NCBI RefSeq assembly: GCF_031432975.1 | Contig: NZ_CP133838.1 | Coordinates: forward strand, 4,526,001-4,590,000 | DNA: 64,000 nt | Reading direction: 5' to 3' | Origin: Buttiauxella selenatireducens | GTDB lineage: Bacteria > Pseudomonadota > Gammaproteobacteria > Enterobacterales > Enterobacteriaceae | In this document: in pieces, positions 11,882-21,457 of the stretch | How positions within the stretch are numbered: the stretch's first letter is position 1 | Layout of the letters: the number at the start of each line of letters is the position of its first letter | Notes under the pieces: generated by a model | Seen by the model: the letters and a program-made list of their open reading frames with translations, nothing else | What the model was told of the DNA's origin: nothing | Databases searched by the model: none | Program-made: the position numbers and the translations under genes

Positions 11882-12898
11882 ATGGATTTTTATCAGGCTG
11901 ACCCTACGCTTGAGAACTACTGGCGTGGAGTGATCCTTTTTGGAAGAAACGTCGCATCTTACAAATTTGCTCTCGCGCATGCTTTGTATGAGGTTGATAA
12001 ATCCGGTAGCGATCTGGTTACGCTTGAGGAACTTGCCGTTCCATTCAGCCGCCACCTTTGCCAGCATCTATTGCATGCACCAAAGCAAATCACATCGCGC
12101 GGTAGCCAGTTTCTGGATACCTGCGTGCAATTTAATAACGGTGAGCTCACGCAAGATACGTTAACAGAAACCACGATTCGCCTCGGGTTTAACAATGTGA
12201 TTGATGCTTTCCATAATGTGAACGCGGGTGAGATTGAGAAACGCTTTTTCCTTGATGAGCGAAAAACTCATAAGGGGATTCGCATCACCGATAACTTCTA
12301 TCAATTGAGCGAGCGTCAGCAATACCAGAACCTGGCCTTTGAAACGAATGCGCGCTGGAATCTGGTTGAGCAAGCCTGGGCGATGGGCGTTTCCCGTAAT
12401 TTGGTTGCGATAGAGTTTGACGAGCAAGAGAAGCTTCTGTTTAGCCACGTTAATACACGTCGGGTGAATATCACTAGCTGTCGGGATAGCCTTAATGGTT
12501 ATCAGAAAGGGCGTTGCTTCTATTGCTTTAAACCGATCAGCCTGGTACCAGCTGACACCGAACTGGCAGATGTAGACCACTTTATTCCGTGGAAAGCACG
12601 CGATGAGGTCGCCAATATCAATGGCGTGTGGAATCTGGTTCTATCTTGCCAATGCTGTAACCGGGGCAAAGCCGGCAAATCCTCGCATTTGCCGAGCCGC
12701 AAACTATTGCAGCGGCTTCACATTCGCAATGAGTACTTTATTCAAAGTAAGCTTCCACTGCATGAAACTATTGTGAATCAGACTGGCACACAACCTGCGC
12801 AGCGGATAGATTTTCTTGAAAGTAACTGGGCGAGAGCAAAAAACAACATTCTGTTCCACATCTGGGAACCAAAAGCAGAAGGCGAGGCAACATTCTGA
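11882..12898 (+). CDS. HNH endonuclease domain protein of unknown role
   Basis: A 338-residue protein. The C-terminal part has a clear zinc-bound HNH nuclease fold: CFYC (C212, C215), DVDHFIPW (D232, H233), NLVLSC (N251) and CQCCNRGKAGK (C256, C259, N260). Residues 1-200 form a separate domain, mostly helical by appearance, that I do not recognise. The stop codon overlaps the ATG of the methyltransferase gene (TGATG), so the two are co-translated. The gene sits just upstream of leuX, divergent from it. It could be a defence nuclease or a DNA/RNA processing enzyme; the sequence does not decide. Confidence 0.8.
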   Translation: MDFYQADPTLENYWRGVILFGRNVASYKFALAHALYEVDKSGSDLVTLEELAVPFSRHLCQHLLHAPKQITSRGSQFLDTCVQFNNGELTQDTLTETTIRLGFNNVIDAFHNVNAGEIEKRFFLDERKTHKGIRITDNFYQLSERQQYQNLAFETNARWNLVEQAWAMGVSRNLVAIEFDEQEKLLFSHVNTRRVNITSCRDSLNGYQKGRCFYCFKPISLVPADTELADVDHFIPWKARDEVANINGVWNLVLSCQCCNRGKAGKSSHLPSRKLLQRLHIRNEYFIQSKLPLHETIVNQTGTQPAQRIDFLESNWARAKNNILFHIWEPKAEGEATF

Positions 12899-13476
12899 TG
12901 ACGCTGAATTATTACCAAAACAACGCACAGGTCTTTTTCAATGGTACGGTGAATGTCGATATGTCTTCGCTGTACGAATCTTTTACTCGCCTTTTGCTGC
13001 CAGGCTCACAAGTTCTGGACGCTGGTTGCGGTTCCGGGCGCGATTCTAAAGCATTCATTGAAATGGGTTATCAGGTTGAAGCATTTGATGCCTCGTCAGA
13101 GATGGTGGCTTTAGCAAGCCAACACACGGGTTTATCTGTTCAGCAGATGACGTTTGCAGAAGTGGATACTCAGCAACATTACGACGGAATCTGGTGTTGT
13201 GCCTCCCTACTGCACGTTCCCTCGCAGGAATTACCGTCAGTGATGCAGAAACTAGCAAATGCACTTAAACCAGGTGGCGTCTGGTATGTGTCATTTAAGT
13301 ATGGCGACAGTGAGCGCGAGAAGGATGGGCGCCTATTTACGGATATGAACGAAGCAAGTCTCGGTGCATTACTGGAAACCACACCAGAAGTCGAAATAGA
13401 AACGCTGTGGACGACGCAAGACAACCGTCCTGAGCGAGATGAAATATGGCTGAATGCACTTCTCAGAAAACGCTAG
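12898..13476 (+). CDS. Class I SAM-dependent methyltransferase, UbiE/TehB-like
   Basis: A 192-residue soluble methyltransferase. Motif I is VLDAGCGSGRDSKAF (residues 39-53), the acidic residue that ends strand 2 is in VEAFDAS (60-66), and a motif IV-like segment is YDGIWCCASLLHV (95-107), followed by ALKPGGVWYVSFKYG. It lacks the DPPY/NPPY or PC motif of DNA methyltransferases, so it more likely acts on a small molecule or protein. It overlaps the HNH gene by one base and is probably in one operon with it. The substrate cannot be assigned. Confidence 0.85.
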   Translation: MTLNYYQNNAQVFFNGTVNVDMSSLYESFTRLLLPGSQVLDAGCGSGRDSKAFIEMGYQVEAFDASSEMVALASQHTGLSVQQMTFAEVDTQQHYDGIWCCASLLHVPSQELPSVMQKLANALKPGGVWYVSFKYGDSEREKDGRLFTDMNEASLGALLETTPEVEIETLWTTQDNRPERDEIWLNALLRKR

Positions 13477-13548
13477 CCACCACTGGTTTTCCCCTTACAT
13501 CGTGATAGTCTTTCAAACATAACCCGCCTTCGGAGATAGCACCCGTTT

Positions 13549-14547
13549 ATGATACGCCTCGCTGTTATTGGAACTAACTGGATCACACGTCAGTTCGTCG
13601 ATGCTGCCCACGAAAGTGGCAAATATAAACTCACCGCGGTCTACTCCCGCTCGTTGGAACAGGCGCAATCCTTCGCCAGCGACTATCCGGTGGAACATCT
13701 TTTTACCGATCTTGAGGCGATGGCGAAAAGCGACGCGATAGATGCGGTTTACATCGCCAGCCCGAATTCCCTGCATTCTCCACAAACGCTGCTGTTTTTA
13801 AGCCATAAAAAGCATGTGATTTGTGAGAAGCCACTCGCATCTAATTTATATGAAGTGGAAAAGGCGATTGCCTGCGCTCGCGAAAACCAGGTGGTGTTGT
13901 TTGAGGCATTTAAAACAGCCAGTTTGCCGAACTTTATCGCCCTGCAGCAAGCGTTGCCAAAAGTGGGCAAGATCCGTAAAGCGCTGCTCAGCTATTGCCA
14001 GTACTCTTCGCGCTATCAGCGTTATCTGGACGGTGAAAACCCAAATACCTTTAATCCGGCGTTCTCGAACGGCTCGATTATGGATATCGGTTTTTACGTG
14101 CTGGCCTCTGCCGCCGCGTTATGGGGCGAACCTAAATCACTCCACGCAACGGCAAGTCTTCTGGAAAGTGGTGTCGATGCTCACGGTTCGGTGCAAATGA
14201 ATTACGGTGATTTTGACGTGAATCTGCTGCATTCCAAAGTGAGCGATTCAGTGACCCCTAGCGAAATTCAGGGCGAGGCCGGCTCACTGGTTATCGAGAA
14301 AATCTCCGAATGCCAGCGAATCACCTTTATACCGCGTGGTGGAAAACCGCAGGATCTGACGCTGCCGCAGCATATCAATACTATGCTTTATGAAGCCGAA
14401 GTCTTTGCTCGTTTGGTTGCCGGCAATGAAGTGAATCATCCAGGTTTAGTCACGTCGCGCATCACTGCAGCGCTGAGTACGGAAATCCGTGCGCAGACTG
14501 GCGTGAAATTCCCAGCGGATGAAGTGTCTGCACATTCACCAGCATGA
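13549..14547 (+). CDS. ygjR: Gfo/Idh/MocA-family NAD(P)-dependent oxidoreductase YgjR
   Basis: A 332-residue protein with the N-terminal Rossmann fold (RLAVIGTNWITRQFVDAA), the ICEKPLASN signature (residues 92-100) and the C-terminal dehydrogenase domain of this family. It is close to E. coli YgjR along its length (for example FNPAFSNGSIMDIGFY). It precedes alx in E. coli too, so conserved core gene order begins here. The substrate is not established in the literature I know. Confidence 0.93.
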   Translation: MIRLAVIGTNWITRQFVDAAHESGKYKLTAVYSRSLEQAQSFASDYPVEHLFTDLEAMAKSDAIDAVYIASPNSLHSPQTLLFLSHKKHVICEKPLASNLYEVEKAIACARENQVVLFEAFKTASLPNFIALQQALPKVGKIRKALLSYCQYSSRYQRYLDGENPNTFNPAFSNGSIMDIGFYVLASAAALWGEPKSLHATASLLESGVDAHGSVQMNYGDFDVNLLHSKVSDSVTPSEIQGEAGSLVIEKISECQRITFIPRGGKPQDLTLPQHINTMLYEAEVFARLVAGNEVNHPGLVTSRITAALSTEIRAQTGVKFPADEVSAHSPA

Positions 14548-14616
14548 TATACCGGCGTAAAGCTGTGTAAACCGAAGGGTGGAATGTTGACGAAATGTGT
14601 CAGATATAATAATTTC

Positions 14617-14815
14617 CCGCCCGCAAAGGGGAGTAACTTCTTCGTCGGTTAATCGTCATTACGGTGTTTAAAAAACAAACACCCGGTTACCGGGCAACAT
14701 ATATATGTCATGTATATATGTTGTAAGTGAGACCTTGCCGGAAGGCGAGATCCCTGTTGCAAGCATTAGCGGCTGGCGTCTTCCGACGTTGGCCGTTTTT
14801 GTTTTGTTTGAAGGA
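14617..14815 (+). promoter_or_regulatory. alx leader RNA, yybP-ykoY riboswitch (PRE element)
   Basis: The 5' leader of alx is the Mn2+-sensing yybP-ykoY class, known in E. coli as the pH-responsive element. Conserved pieces are visible: GCAAAGGGGAGTAACTTC (14632-14640 end), the stem ACACCCGGTTACCGGG near 14679-14694, and GTGAGACCTTGCCGGAAGGC (from 14727). An 11-bp perfect stem lies between them (14695-14723). A -10-like TATAAT is at 14605-14610. The leader ends in a T-rich stretch and GAAGGAAA just before the alx start, so control could act on termination and on ribosome access. Confidence 0.85.
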
Positions 14816-14824
14816 AACCCTTTT

Positions 14825-15793
14825 ATGAATAGTGTCGGTACTCCATTACTGTGGGGCAGTTTTGCTGTCGTGGTCCTTATCATGTTGGCCATCGACCTGC
14901 TGCTTCAGGGTCGTAAAGGCTCACACACCATGACCATGAAGCAGGCGGCGGTTTGGTCCCTGGTTTGGGTTACGCTTTCGCTGCTGTTTAATGCGGCATT
15001 CTGGTGGTATCTCACCGGAACATCTGGCCGTGAAGTCGCAGACGCTCAGGCTCTCGCCTTCCTCACCGGCTATCTGATTGAAAAATCCCTCGCGGTGGAT
15101 AACGTTTTTGTCTGGCTGATGTTGTTCAGCTACTTCGCAGTTCCTGCCGCTTTGCAACGCCGTGTGCTGGTTTACGGTGTGCTGGGCGCGATTGTGCTGC
15201 GTACCATCATGATCTTCGCGGGTAGCTGGTTGATTGCCCAGTTTGAGTGGCTGCTGTATGTGTTCGGTGCCTTCCTGCTGTTCACCGGTATTAAGATGGC
15301 GTTCTCAAGGGAAGATGAAGGCGGCATTGGTGATAAACCGTTAGTACGCTGGATTCGCGGCCACCTGCGCATGACGGATAAAATCGAAGGAGAAAAATTC
15401 TTCACCCGTAAAAATGGTGTGCTGTTCGCAACGCCTTTGCTGTTGGTATTGATTCTGGTTGAGCTGAGTGACGTGATTTTCGCAGTCGACAGTATCCCTG
15501 CTATCTTCGCGGTAACGACTGACCCGTTCATCGTGCTGACATCAAACCTGTTTGCGATCCTCGGTTTGCGTGCAATGTACTTCCTGCTAGCAGGTGTGGC
15601 TGAGCGCTTCACAATGCTGAAGTACGGTTTGTCGATTATCCTGATATTTATCGGCGTGAAGATGATGATTGTCGATTTCTATCATATCCCTATCGTGATT
15701 TCGCTGGGCGTGGTCGGTGGCATTCTGGCGTTGACACTGATCATCAACGCTATCGTGAACTACCGTAACGATCAGAAGAAACTGGCGAAGTAA
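14825..15793 (+). CDS. alx: Alx, TerC-family membrane protein (manganese exporter)
   Basis: A 322-residue inner-membrane protein of the TerC family; E. coli Alx has 321. I start at ATG 14825 ([19 protein letters not shown]), preceded by GAAGGAAA, not at the ATG at 14705, which lies inside the riboswitch. It has about nine hydrophobic segments, with family acidic motifs in membrane segments ([34 protein letters not shown]). It is known to be induced at alkaline pH and by manganese through its leader, and to help export Mn2+. It forms a single-gene unit with its own terminator. Confidence 0.95.
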   Translation: MNSVGTPLLWGSFAVVVLIMLAIDLLLQGRKGSHTMTMKQAAVWSLVWVTLSLLFNAAFWWYLTGTSGREVADAQALAFLTGYLIEKSLAVDNVFVWLMLFSYFAVPAALQRRVLVYGVLGAIVLRTIMIFAGSWLIAQFEWLLYVFGAFLLFTGIKMAFSREDEGGIGDKPLVRWIRGHLRMTDKIEGEKFFTRKNGVLFATPLLLVLILVELSDVIFAVDSIPAIFAVTTDPFIVLTSNLFAILGLRAMYFLLAGVAERFTMLKYGLSIILIFIGVKMMIVDFYHIPIVISLGVVGGILALTLIINAIVNYRNDQKKLAK

Positions 15794-15863
15794 TACCCCG
15801 CCATTCTGCGTGTTTTGCTGGATGGCGTTACGCTTCTCCGACCGATTAAAATCGACAGACTCC

Positions 15864-15885
15864 AGCCCCGCTTCGGCGGGGTTTT
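15864..15885 (+). terminator. alx terminator
   Basis: AGCCCCGC-TTCG-GCGGGGTT followed by TTCTTTT, about 70 bases after the alx stop. Confidence 0.9.
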
Positions 15886-16139
15886 CTTTTGGTGACGCGC
15901 TATTTTGGCAAGTCAATTAGCGACAATGCATTTACTGAGCAATTTGTTGCTAATGTCACATATTTGTTAACACATAGTTATAAAATCTAGCCCATACCGT
16001 AATTATCAGTGATTACCACTTACTACCCCGCGACATTTCCTTATACTCCACCAGGCAAACGCATTTATTACATCCGGTCAGTAAAGTGCCTCAGAGTACA
16101 GATTGGGATGGGACGACATACAAAACAGGAAGGTTATCC
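15886..16139 (+). promoter_or_regulatory. sstT upstream region
   Basis: About 250 bases without a gene. It is AT-rich around 15930-15995 and must contain the sstT promoter. I cannot place a convincing -35/-10 pair. An in-frame upstream ATG at 16086 would extend SstT by 18 residues that are not like the family. Confidence 0.35.
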
Positions 16140-17384
16140 ATGGCAATACAATCTCCAGGTCTTATCAAACGGCTGGCGCAAGGCAGTCTGGTCAAACAAA
16201 TTCTCATTGGGTTGGTGCTGGGTATCGCGCTGGCAGCAGTTTCAAAACCCGCAGCCGTTGCCGCGGGTTTACTCGGCACATTGTTCGTTGGTGCACTGAA
16301 GGCCGTTGCGCCGGTGCTGGTTCTGATGCTGGTAATGGCGTCAATCACCAACCATAAGCACGGTCAGAAAACCAGTATTCGCCCGATTCTGGTCCTCTAT
16401 CTTCTGGGAACGTTTACCGCTGCGTTAACCGCAGTTGTGGTCAGCTTCCTGTTCCCTTCCACACTGCATCTGGTGACTGGCGCAACCGATATCACTCCGC
16501 CATCAGGTATTGTGGAAGTTCTGCGCGACTTGCTCCTGAGCATGGTTGCTAACCCAATCAACGCGCTGCTAAACGCAAACTACATCGGTATTCTGGTGTG
16601 GGCTGTGGGTCTGGGCTTCGCGCTGCGTCACGGCAATGAAACCACTAAAAACCTGATTAATGATGTCTCCGATGCGGTGACTTTCATGGTTAAAGTGGTG
16701 ATTCGTTTTGCCCCTATCGGTATTTTCGGTCTGGTAGCATCAACACTTGCAACCACCGGCTTTGAAACGCTGTGGAGCTATGCACAGTTGCTGCTGGTCC
16801 TGGTGGGCTGTATGTTCGGCGTGGCGTTGGTAATCAACCCGCTGCTGGTGTTCGTGAAGATTCGCCGCAACCCTTACCCGCTGGTGTTTGCTTGCCTGCG
16901 TGAAAGTGGCGTAACGGCCTTCTTCACCCGTAGTTCTGCAGCTAACATTCCCGTAAACATGGCGATGTGTGAAAAGCTGAATCTTGACCGCGATACCTAT
17001 TCCGTATCTATCCCGCTGGGCGCAACCATTAACATGGCGGGCGCGGCGATCACCATTACCGTTCTGACGCTGGCTGCGGTTAATACGCTGGGTGTACCGG
17101 TAGACTTGCCAACCGCGCTGCTGTTGAGCGTGGTGGCGTCGCTGTGTGCTTGCGGGGCATCTGGTGTGGCGGGTGGTTCTCTGCTGCTGATCCCACTGGC
17201 TTGCGGCATGTTTGGTATCCCAAATGAGATTGCCATGCAGGTGGTTGCGGTTGGTTTCATCATCGGCGTGTTGCAGGATTCATGCGAAACCGCACTGAAC
17301 TCCTCAACCGACGTACTGTTTACTGCGGCGGCTTGCCAGGCAGAAGATGCACGCCTGGCTGATAATAACCCGTTACGCGGTTAA
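16140..17384 (+). CDS. sstT: Na+/serine-threonine symporter SstT
   Basis: Imports L-serine and L-threonine with sodium; a DAACS-family inner-membrane protein. The 414 residues from ATG 16140 ([17 protein letters not shown], with AGGAAGG upstream) equal the E. coli length. Family features include [20 protein letters not shown], the helical hairpin serine-rich motif [16 protein letters not shown] and [18 protein letters not shown] for substrate and sodium binding. Confidence 0.96.
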   Translation: MAIQSPGLIKRLAQGSLVKQILIGLVLGIALAAVSKPAAVAAGLLGTLFVGALKAVAPVLVLMLVMASITNHKHGQKTSIRPILVLYLLGTFTAALTAVVVSFLFPSTLHLVTGATDITPPSGIVEVLRDLLLSMVANPINALLNANYIGILVWAVGLGFALRHGNETTKNLINDVSDAVTFMVKVVIRFAPIGIFGLVASTLATTGFETLWSYAQLLLVLVGCMFGVALVINPLLVFVKIRRNPYPLVFACLRESGVTAFFTRSSAANIPVNMAMCEKLNLDRDTYSVSIPLGATINMAGAAITITVLTLAAVNTLGVPVDLPTALLLSVVASLCACGASGVAGGSLLLIPLACGMFGIPNEIAMQVVAVGFIIGVLQDSCETALNSSTDVLFTAAACQAEDARLADNNPLRG

Positions 17385-17392
17385 TGCTTCAA

Positions 17393-17423
17393 GCTCCCTG
17401 TCTTTCGAGGCAGGGAGTTTTAC
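17393..17423 (+). terminator. sstT terminator, between convergent genes
   Basis: CTCCCTG and CAGGGAG flank a 10-base loop, followed by TTTTA. The stop codon of the convergent ygjV (17420) overlaps its 3' edge. Confidence 0.8.
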
Positions 17424-17962
17424 TCCTGCTGTTGCACTTCTTTTTCGACTTTAAACGGATCAATTCCCCGCCTTTGCATTCGCCAGAAACGAATGATGTT
17501 CAAGCCATTCATCACCAAAAAACTCCCTTCGATTAACGTGCCGCCAATCGAGCCCAACCAGAAGTTATGCGTTACCCAACAAGCAGTGGAGCACCACATC
17601 ACGCAGCGCGTCGTTAACCCTTTGCAGCGGAATAACGCCCAGGTACTGGCAACCGTCCCGGCAATCGGCAGTAATTCCATCGCATGGTTAAATTTAGCCA
17701 AGCCCAATCCCAACGTCAGCGCGATGAAAATCCCCATCACCCACAGGCTTCGCGTGCGCAGAGAGATAACGGTTCGCAGAGCGTTGAGCTCCGCACTCAT
17801 GCCCGCTGGGCTTGCCCCCATCAAAAAGAAGTGAATGCCGATAATGGCGCTGTAACCCGCCAGTTGTAGCTTGAAACGCCGTTCATCACGATTAATGAAC
17901 GTGGTAATGCCAACCACAAAGGCGAGAACGCCGACGCCCTGGGCAACCCAATACGCGGTCAT
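17420..17962 (-). CDS. ygjV: Inner-membrane protein YgjV
   Basis: A 180-residue membrane protein of the YgjV family (E. coli 183). I start at MTAYWVAQGVGVLAF (17962) to match the family; an upstream ATG at 18010 would add 16 residues that run into the uxaA terminator. It has five or six hydrophobic segments. The family's function is not established. It lies downstream of uxaA on the same strand, separated from it by a terminator. Confidence 0.9.
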   Translation of the reverse strand: MTAYWVAQGVGVLAFVVGITTFINRDERRFKLQLAGYSAIIGIHFFLMGASPAGMSAELNALRTVISLRTRSLWVMGIFIALTLGLGLAKFNHAMELLPIAGTVASTWALFRCKGLTTRCVMWCSTACWVTHNFWLGSIGGTLIEGSFLVMNGLNIIRFWRMQRRGIDPFKVEKEVQQQE

Positions 17963-17992
17963 GACGAATCCTTGAGAGTAAAAACGAGGCGA

Positions 17993-18028
17993 AAAAAAAC
18001 GGCATTTCAAAAATCAAAATGCCGTTTC
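17993..18028 (-). terminator. uxaCA terminator
   Basis: The minus strand reads AACGGCATTTTGATTTTTGAAATGCCGTT, a stem of about 10 bases with a T-rich loop, then TTTTTT. It lies 20 bases after the uxaA stop. Confidence 0.85.
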
Positions 18029-18050
18029 ATGTTAACACCTGACGGGCTAT

Positions 18051-19538
18051 TTACAACGTGACGCCGCTTTTAAAGATCGCCAACTCGCGGAAATCATTGC
18101 GTTCGTTACACGTTTTTTTACCGTTCGCGATCTCCACAATGGTGTCGATAAACTCGGTTAGCAAGGTGTTCATGTCGCTACCGTGCAGCAGTTTTCCCGC
18201 GTCAAAATCAATCCAGTGCGGCTTTTTGGTCGCCAGTTCACTGTTGGTCGCGATTTTAACAGTTGGCACAAAACCGCCGTATGGCGTTCCACGCCCGGTG
18301 CTGAACAGCACCATGTGGCAACCTGCTCCGGCAAGGGCACTGGTGGCAACGGCATCGTTACCTGGTGCGCTTAACAGATTCAGGCCTGGCGTTTTCAGAC
18401 GCTCGCCATAGCGCAGGACATCAACAACCTCGCTCTCACCGGCTTTTTGCGTGCAGCCGAGAGATTTTTCTTCGAGCGTGGTGATACCGCCAGCTTTGTT
18501 CCCTGGTGATGGGTTCTCATAAATAGGCTGGTTGTGTTCGATGAAGTATTGTTTGAAGTCGTTCACCATGGTGACGGTTTTTTCAAACGTGGCTTCGTCG
18601 CGGCAATGACTCATCAGAATGCGTTCTGCACCAAACATTTCCGGGACTTCCGTCAGCACAGTCGTACCGCCGTTCGCCACCATATAGTCTGAGAAACGCC
18701 CCAGCATTGGGTTGGCCGTAATACCGGACAAACCGTCTGAACCACCGCACTCAAGGCCGAATTTGAGCTCGCTGATTTTGCCAGGTTCACGCTTGTCATG
18801 GCGCATCACTTCATACAGCTCTTGCAACTGCTCAAGCCCGGCTTCCACTTCGTCATCTTGCTGCTGGCAAACCATGAAGTGAACGCGAGAAGCATCGTAT
18901 TCACCCAGCGTTTCGCGGAAGGCACTCACCTGGTTGTTTTCACAACCCAGGCCAATCACCAGCACTGCACCCGCATTTGGATGATGCACCATGTTTTGCA
19001 GCATAGTGCGGGTGTTGATGTGATCTTCACCCAACTGCGAACAACCGAACGGGTGGCTGAACAAGAAGACACCATCGATATCTTCGGCGTCATTATTCTG
19101 CTTCAGAAAACGGTTCTGGATCTGACGCGCGATGCCATTTACACAGCCCACGGTTGGCAGGATCCACAACTCATTACGTACACCCACAGTTCCGTTGTCG
19201 CGACGATAAACGCTCACTTCGCGGTCTGCGGCCTGGCTTCCCAGAGCCTGGAAATCAGGTTGATAGCGATACTCATCCAAATCGCTCAGATTCGTACGCG
19301 CGTTGTGTGAGTGAATGTGCTCACCGGCCTCAATAGTGGCCAACGCGTGGCCAATCGGCAAACCGTACTTCACCACATTCTCGCCCTGCGCAAGGGTGCC
19401 GAGCGCAAATTTGTGGCCGCGCAGCACTGGCTGGCGCAGGGTAATTTCTGTGCCTTCAACGGTAACGACGTCACCTTCAGCCAGGTCCACTAACGCAACA
19501 GCGACGTTATCTTGCGTATGGATCTTGATGTATTGCAT
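18051..19538 (-). CDS. uxaA: Altronate dehydratase
   Basis: Dehydrates D-altronate to 2-keto-3-deoxygluconate in galacturonate catabolism. The 495 residues match the E. coli length. The N-terminal SAF domain (about residues 1-75, KIHTQDNVAVALVDLAEGD) is followed by the UxaA/GarD dehydratase domain with FGCSQLGEDH, GLGCENNQVS, GLECGGSDGLSG and [12 protein letters not shown]. It is the paralogue of garD at 40.5 kb. It follows uxaC by 18 bases in one operon. Confidence 0.97.
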   Translation of the reverse strand: MQYIKIHTQDNVAVALVDLAEGDVVTVEGTEITLRQPVLRGHKFALGTLAQGENVVKYGLPIGHALATIEAGEHIHSHNARTNLSDLDEYRYQPDFQALGSQAADREVSVYRRDNGTVGVRNELWILPTVGCVNGIARQIQNRFLKQNNDAEDIDGVFLFSHPFGCSQLGEDHINTRTMLQNMVHHPNAGAVLVIGLGCENNQVSAFRETLGEYDASRVHFMVCQQQDDEVEAGLEQLQELYEVMRHDKREPGKISELKFGLECGGSDGLSGITANPMLGRFSDYMVANGGTTVLTEVPEMFGAERILMSHCRDEATFEKTVTMVNDFKQYFIEHNQPIYENPSPGNKAGGITTLEEKSLGCTQKAGESEVVDVLRYGERLKTPGLNLLSAPGNDAVATSALAGAGCHMVLFSTGRGTPYGGFVPTVKIATNSELATKKPHWIDFDAGKLLHGSDMNTLLTEFIDTIVEIANGKKTCNERNDFRELAIFKSGVTL

Positions 19539-19556
19539 ATCAACCTCAGAGCCTGA

Positions 19557-20966
19557 TTAGTTCAGTTCAATGCCAAAGTAGTCTCGGGCATTGTTAAAGC
19601 AGATGTTTTCCACCATTTTGCCCAGCAACTGGATATCAGCTGGCGCTTCGCCCGCTTCAACCCAACGACCAATCATCTGGCACAGGATGCGGCGGAAATA
19701 TTCATGGCGGGTATATGACAGGAAGCTACGGCTATCAGTCAGCATGCCCACAAAGCGGCTTAACAGACCCAATTGCGCCAGCTGCGTCATTTGACGCTCC
19801 ATGCCATCTTTCTGGTCGTTGAACCACCAACCGGAACCAAACTGCATTTTTCCTGGCATCCCTTCGCCCTGGAAATTACCAATCATGGTGCCCAGCACTT
19901 CGTTATCGCGCGGGTTCAGGCAGTAAAGGATGGTTTTTGGCAGTTCGTTGTTTTCGTTCTGCTTGCTGAGCAGGCGAGAAAGTTCTTCAGCCATTGGACG
20001 GTCGTTGATGGAGTCAAAGCCCACATCAGGTCCCAGCAGTTTGAACTGACGCAGGTTGTTATTGCGCAACGCGCCAATGTGATATTGCTGAACCCAACCA
20101 CGACGGGTGTATTCCGCAGCCAGCCACACCAGAACCGCCGTTTTGAACTGAGCAACTTCGTGCTCGGTTGGGGCAACACCTGAAAGACGACGAGCCAGAA
20201 TGCCATCAAGAGTCGGTTCGTCTGCTTCGGCAAACAGCACCACGTCTAATGCGTGGTCAGAAACTTTACAGCCATGTTCTGCGAAGTGGTCCAGACGCTT
20301 GCTCAGCGCCGCTTGCAGGTCACTGAAACGACGGATGTCGGTATCAGACACTTCAGCCAGCTTGCCCATGTATTCAGCAAAGGTTTCTTGTTCGATATTG
20401 AACGCTTTATCCGGGCGCCAGCTCGGCAGCACTTTGGTTTCAAAAGCGTCGAGTGCGATTTGGCGATGGAAACGCAGATCGTCGATAGGATCATCAGTCG
20501 TACCCACCATTTTCACATTCATCTGCTTCATGATGCCACGTGCAGAGAAGTTATCCTGGGTCAGCAACTCGTTACATTCGTTCCAGATTTCATCAGCGGT
20601 GGTTGGAGACAGCAGTTTGCCGGTGATGCCGAACGGACGACGCAGTTCGAGATGAGTCCAGTGGTAAAGAGGGTTACCGATAGTGTGAGGAACCGTTGCA
20701 GCCCAGGCATCGAATTTCTCGCGGTCAGTCGCGTCACCCGTACAAAGACGCTCTTCCACACCGTTTGCACGCATACCGCGCCACTTATAGTGTTCACCTT
20801 TTAACCAGATGTCATACAGGTTTTTAAAGCGGTAATCTTCGGCAACTTGCTGTGGGGGTAAGTGGCAGTGATAGTCAAAAATTGGCTGATCGGCTGCAAA
20901 CTCATGATACAAACGGCGAGCAAATTCGGTATCCAGCAAAAAATCTTCAGTCATAAACTGGGCCAT
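19557..20966 (-). CDS. uxaC: Glucuronate/galacturonate isomerase
   Basis: Isomerises D-glucuronate to fructuronate and D-galacturonate to tagaturonate, the first cytoplasmic step. I start at [20 protein letters not shown] (20966), 469 residues like the family's 470; an upstream ATG at 21014 would run into the operator region. The metal-site HCHLPPQQ motif (residues 33-40) and the long conserved block [13 protein letters not shown]-like [12 protein letters not shown] and [18 protein letters not shown] are present. First gene of uxaCA, divergent from exuT. Confidence 0.97.
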   Translation of the reverse strand: MAQFMTEDFLLDTEFARRLYHEFAADQPIFDYHCHLPPQQVAEDYRFKNLYDIWLKGEHYKWRGMRANGVEERLCTGDATDREKFDAWAATVPHTIGNPLYHWTHLELRRPFGITGKLLSPTTADEIWNECNELLTQDNFSARGIMKQMNVKMVGTTDDPIDDLRFHRQIALDAFETKVLPSWRPDKAFNIEQETFAEYMGKLAEVSDTDIRRFSDLQAALSKRLDHFAEHGCKVSDHALDVVLFAEADEPTLDGILARRLSGVAPTEHEVAQFKTAVLVWLAAEYTRRGWVQQYHIGALRNNNLRQFKLLGPDVGFDSINDRPMAEELSRLLSKQNENNELPKTILYCLNPRDNEVLGTMIGNFQGEGMPGKMQFGSGWWFNDQKDGMERQMTQLAQLGLLSRFVGMLTDSRSFLSYTRHEYFRRILCQMIGRWVEAGEAPADIQLLGKMVENICFNNARDYFGIELN

Positions 20967-21457
20967 TGTAGGGTTCCTCTGTTCATAGCAGTTCGATGCT
21001 TGCGCATAATGCAAATAAAGTTATCACACCAATTTCCAGAGACCGAGTGGATTTTTGAGGCGCTCGTCACAAAAACCACACTTTCATTGTTAATATTCTG
21101 TTTAAAAATAACCTATACCCCGCGCCACTTCTGGCCTACAAGGCCCTACCACCTTGGAGTGAGCAGATCGACACTTTTGTGATATCACTCAACTTTTAAA
21201 GCTGTATGACAAGTTATCTTTCTGCCGTCGCAATACAAAAGTAATGGAATTACATCAGACGCTGGTTTCACGAACAGCGCATCACGGTACGGAAGCCGAA
21301 GCTGCCACTGACACTTTATTTTTTATGGCAAGGTACGGGGTCGTACCGGGTGATACCCCCGGATATGAACCCTCAAACAGAACACGCGTTCTGGCAGCAA
21401 TGCCGGACGTGCAACCACACAATGTGCGGTTGTCTATAAGACGGGATGAAATTCAAA
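20967..21457. promoter_or_regulatory. uxaC-exuT divergent control region
   Basis: 491 bases without a gene. AAAGTTATCACACCAATTT at 21017-21035 resembles the ExuR/UxuR operator (AAATTGGTATACCAATTT type) on its reverse strand and lies about 50 bases before uxaC. At 21178-21193 TGTGATATCACTCAAC is a fair CRP half-site match, with the second half poor. These fit the known control: repression by ExuR, relieved by hexuronates, plus activation by CRP. The short open frame at 21244-21471 is not convincing. Confidence 0.55.

Noticed and set aside
11882-13476. A classical type II restriction-modification system
   Set aside because: The methyltransferase lacks the catalytic motif of DNA methyltransferases and resembles UbiE/TehB-type enzymes, so the label is not supported.
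14705-14824. A longer Alx starting at ATG 14705
   Set aside because: The extra 40 residues are encoded by the riboswitch leader, and the family starts at [12 protein letters not shown]-like sequence with a good ribosome site at 14825.
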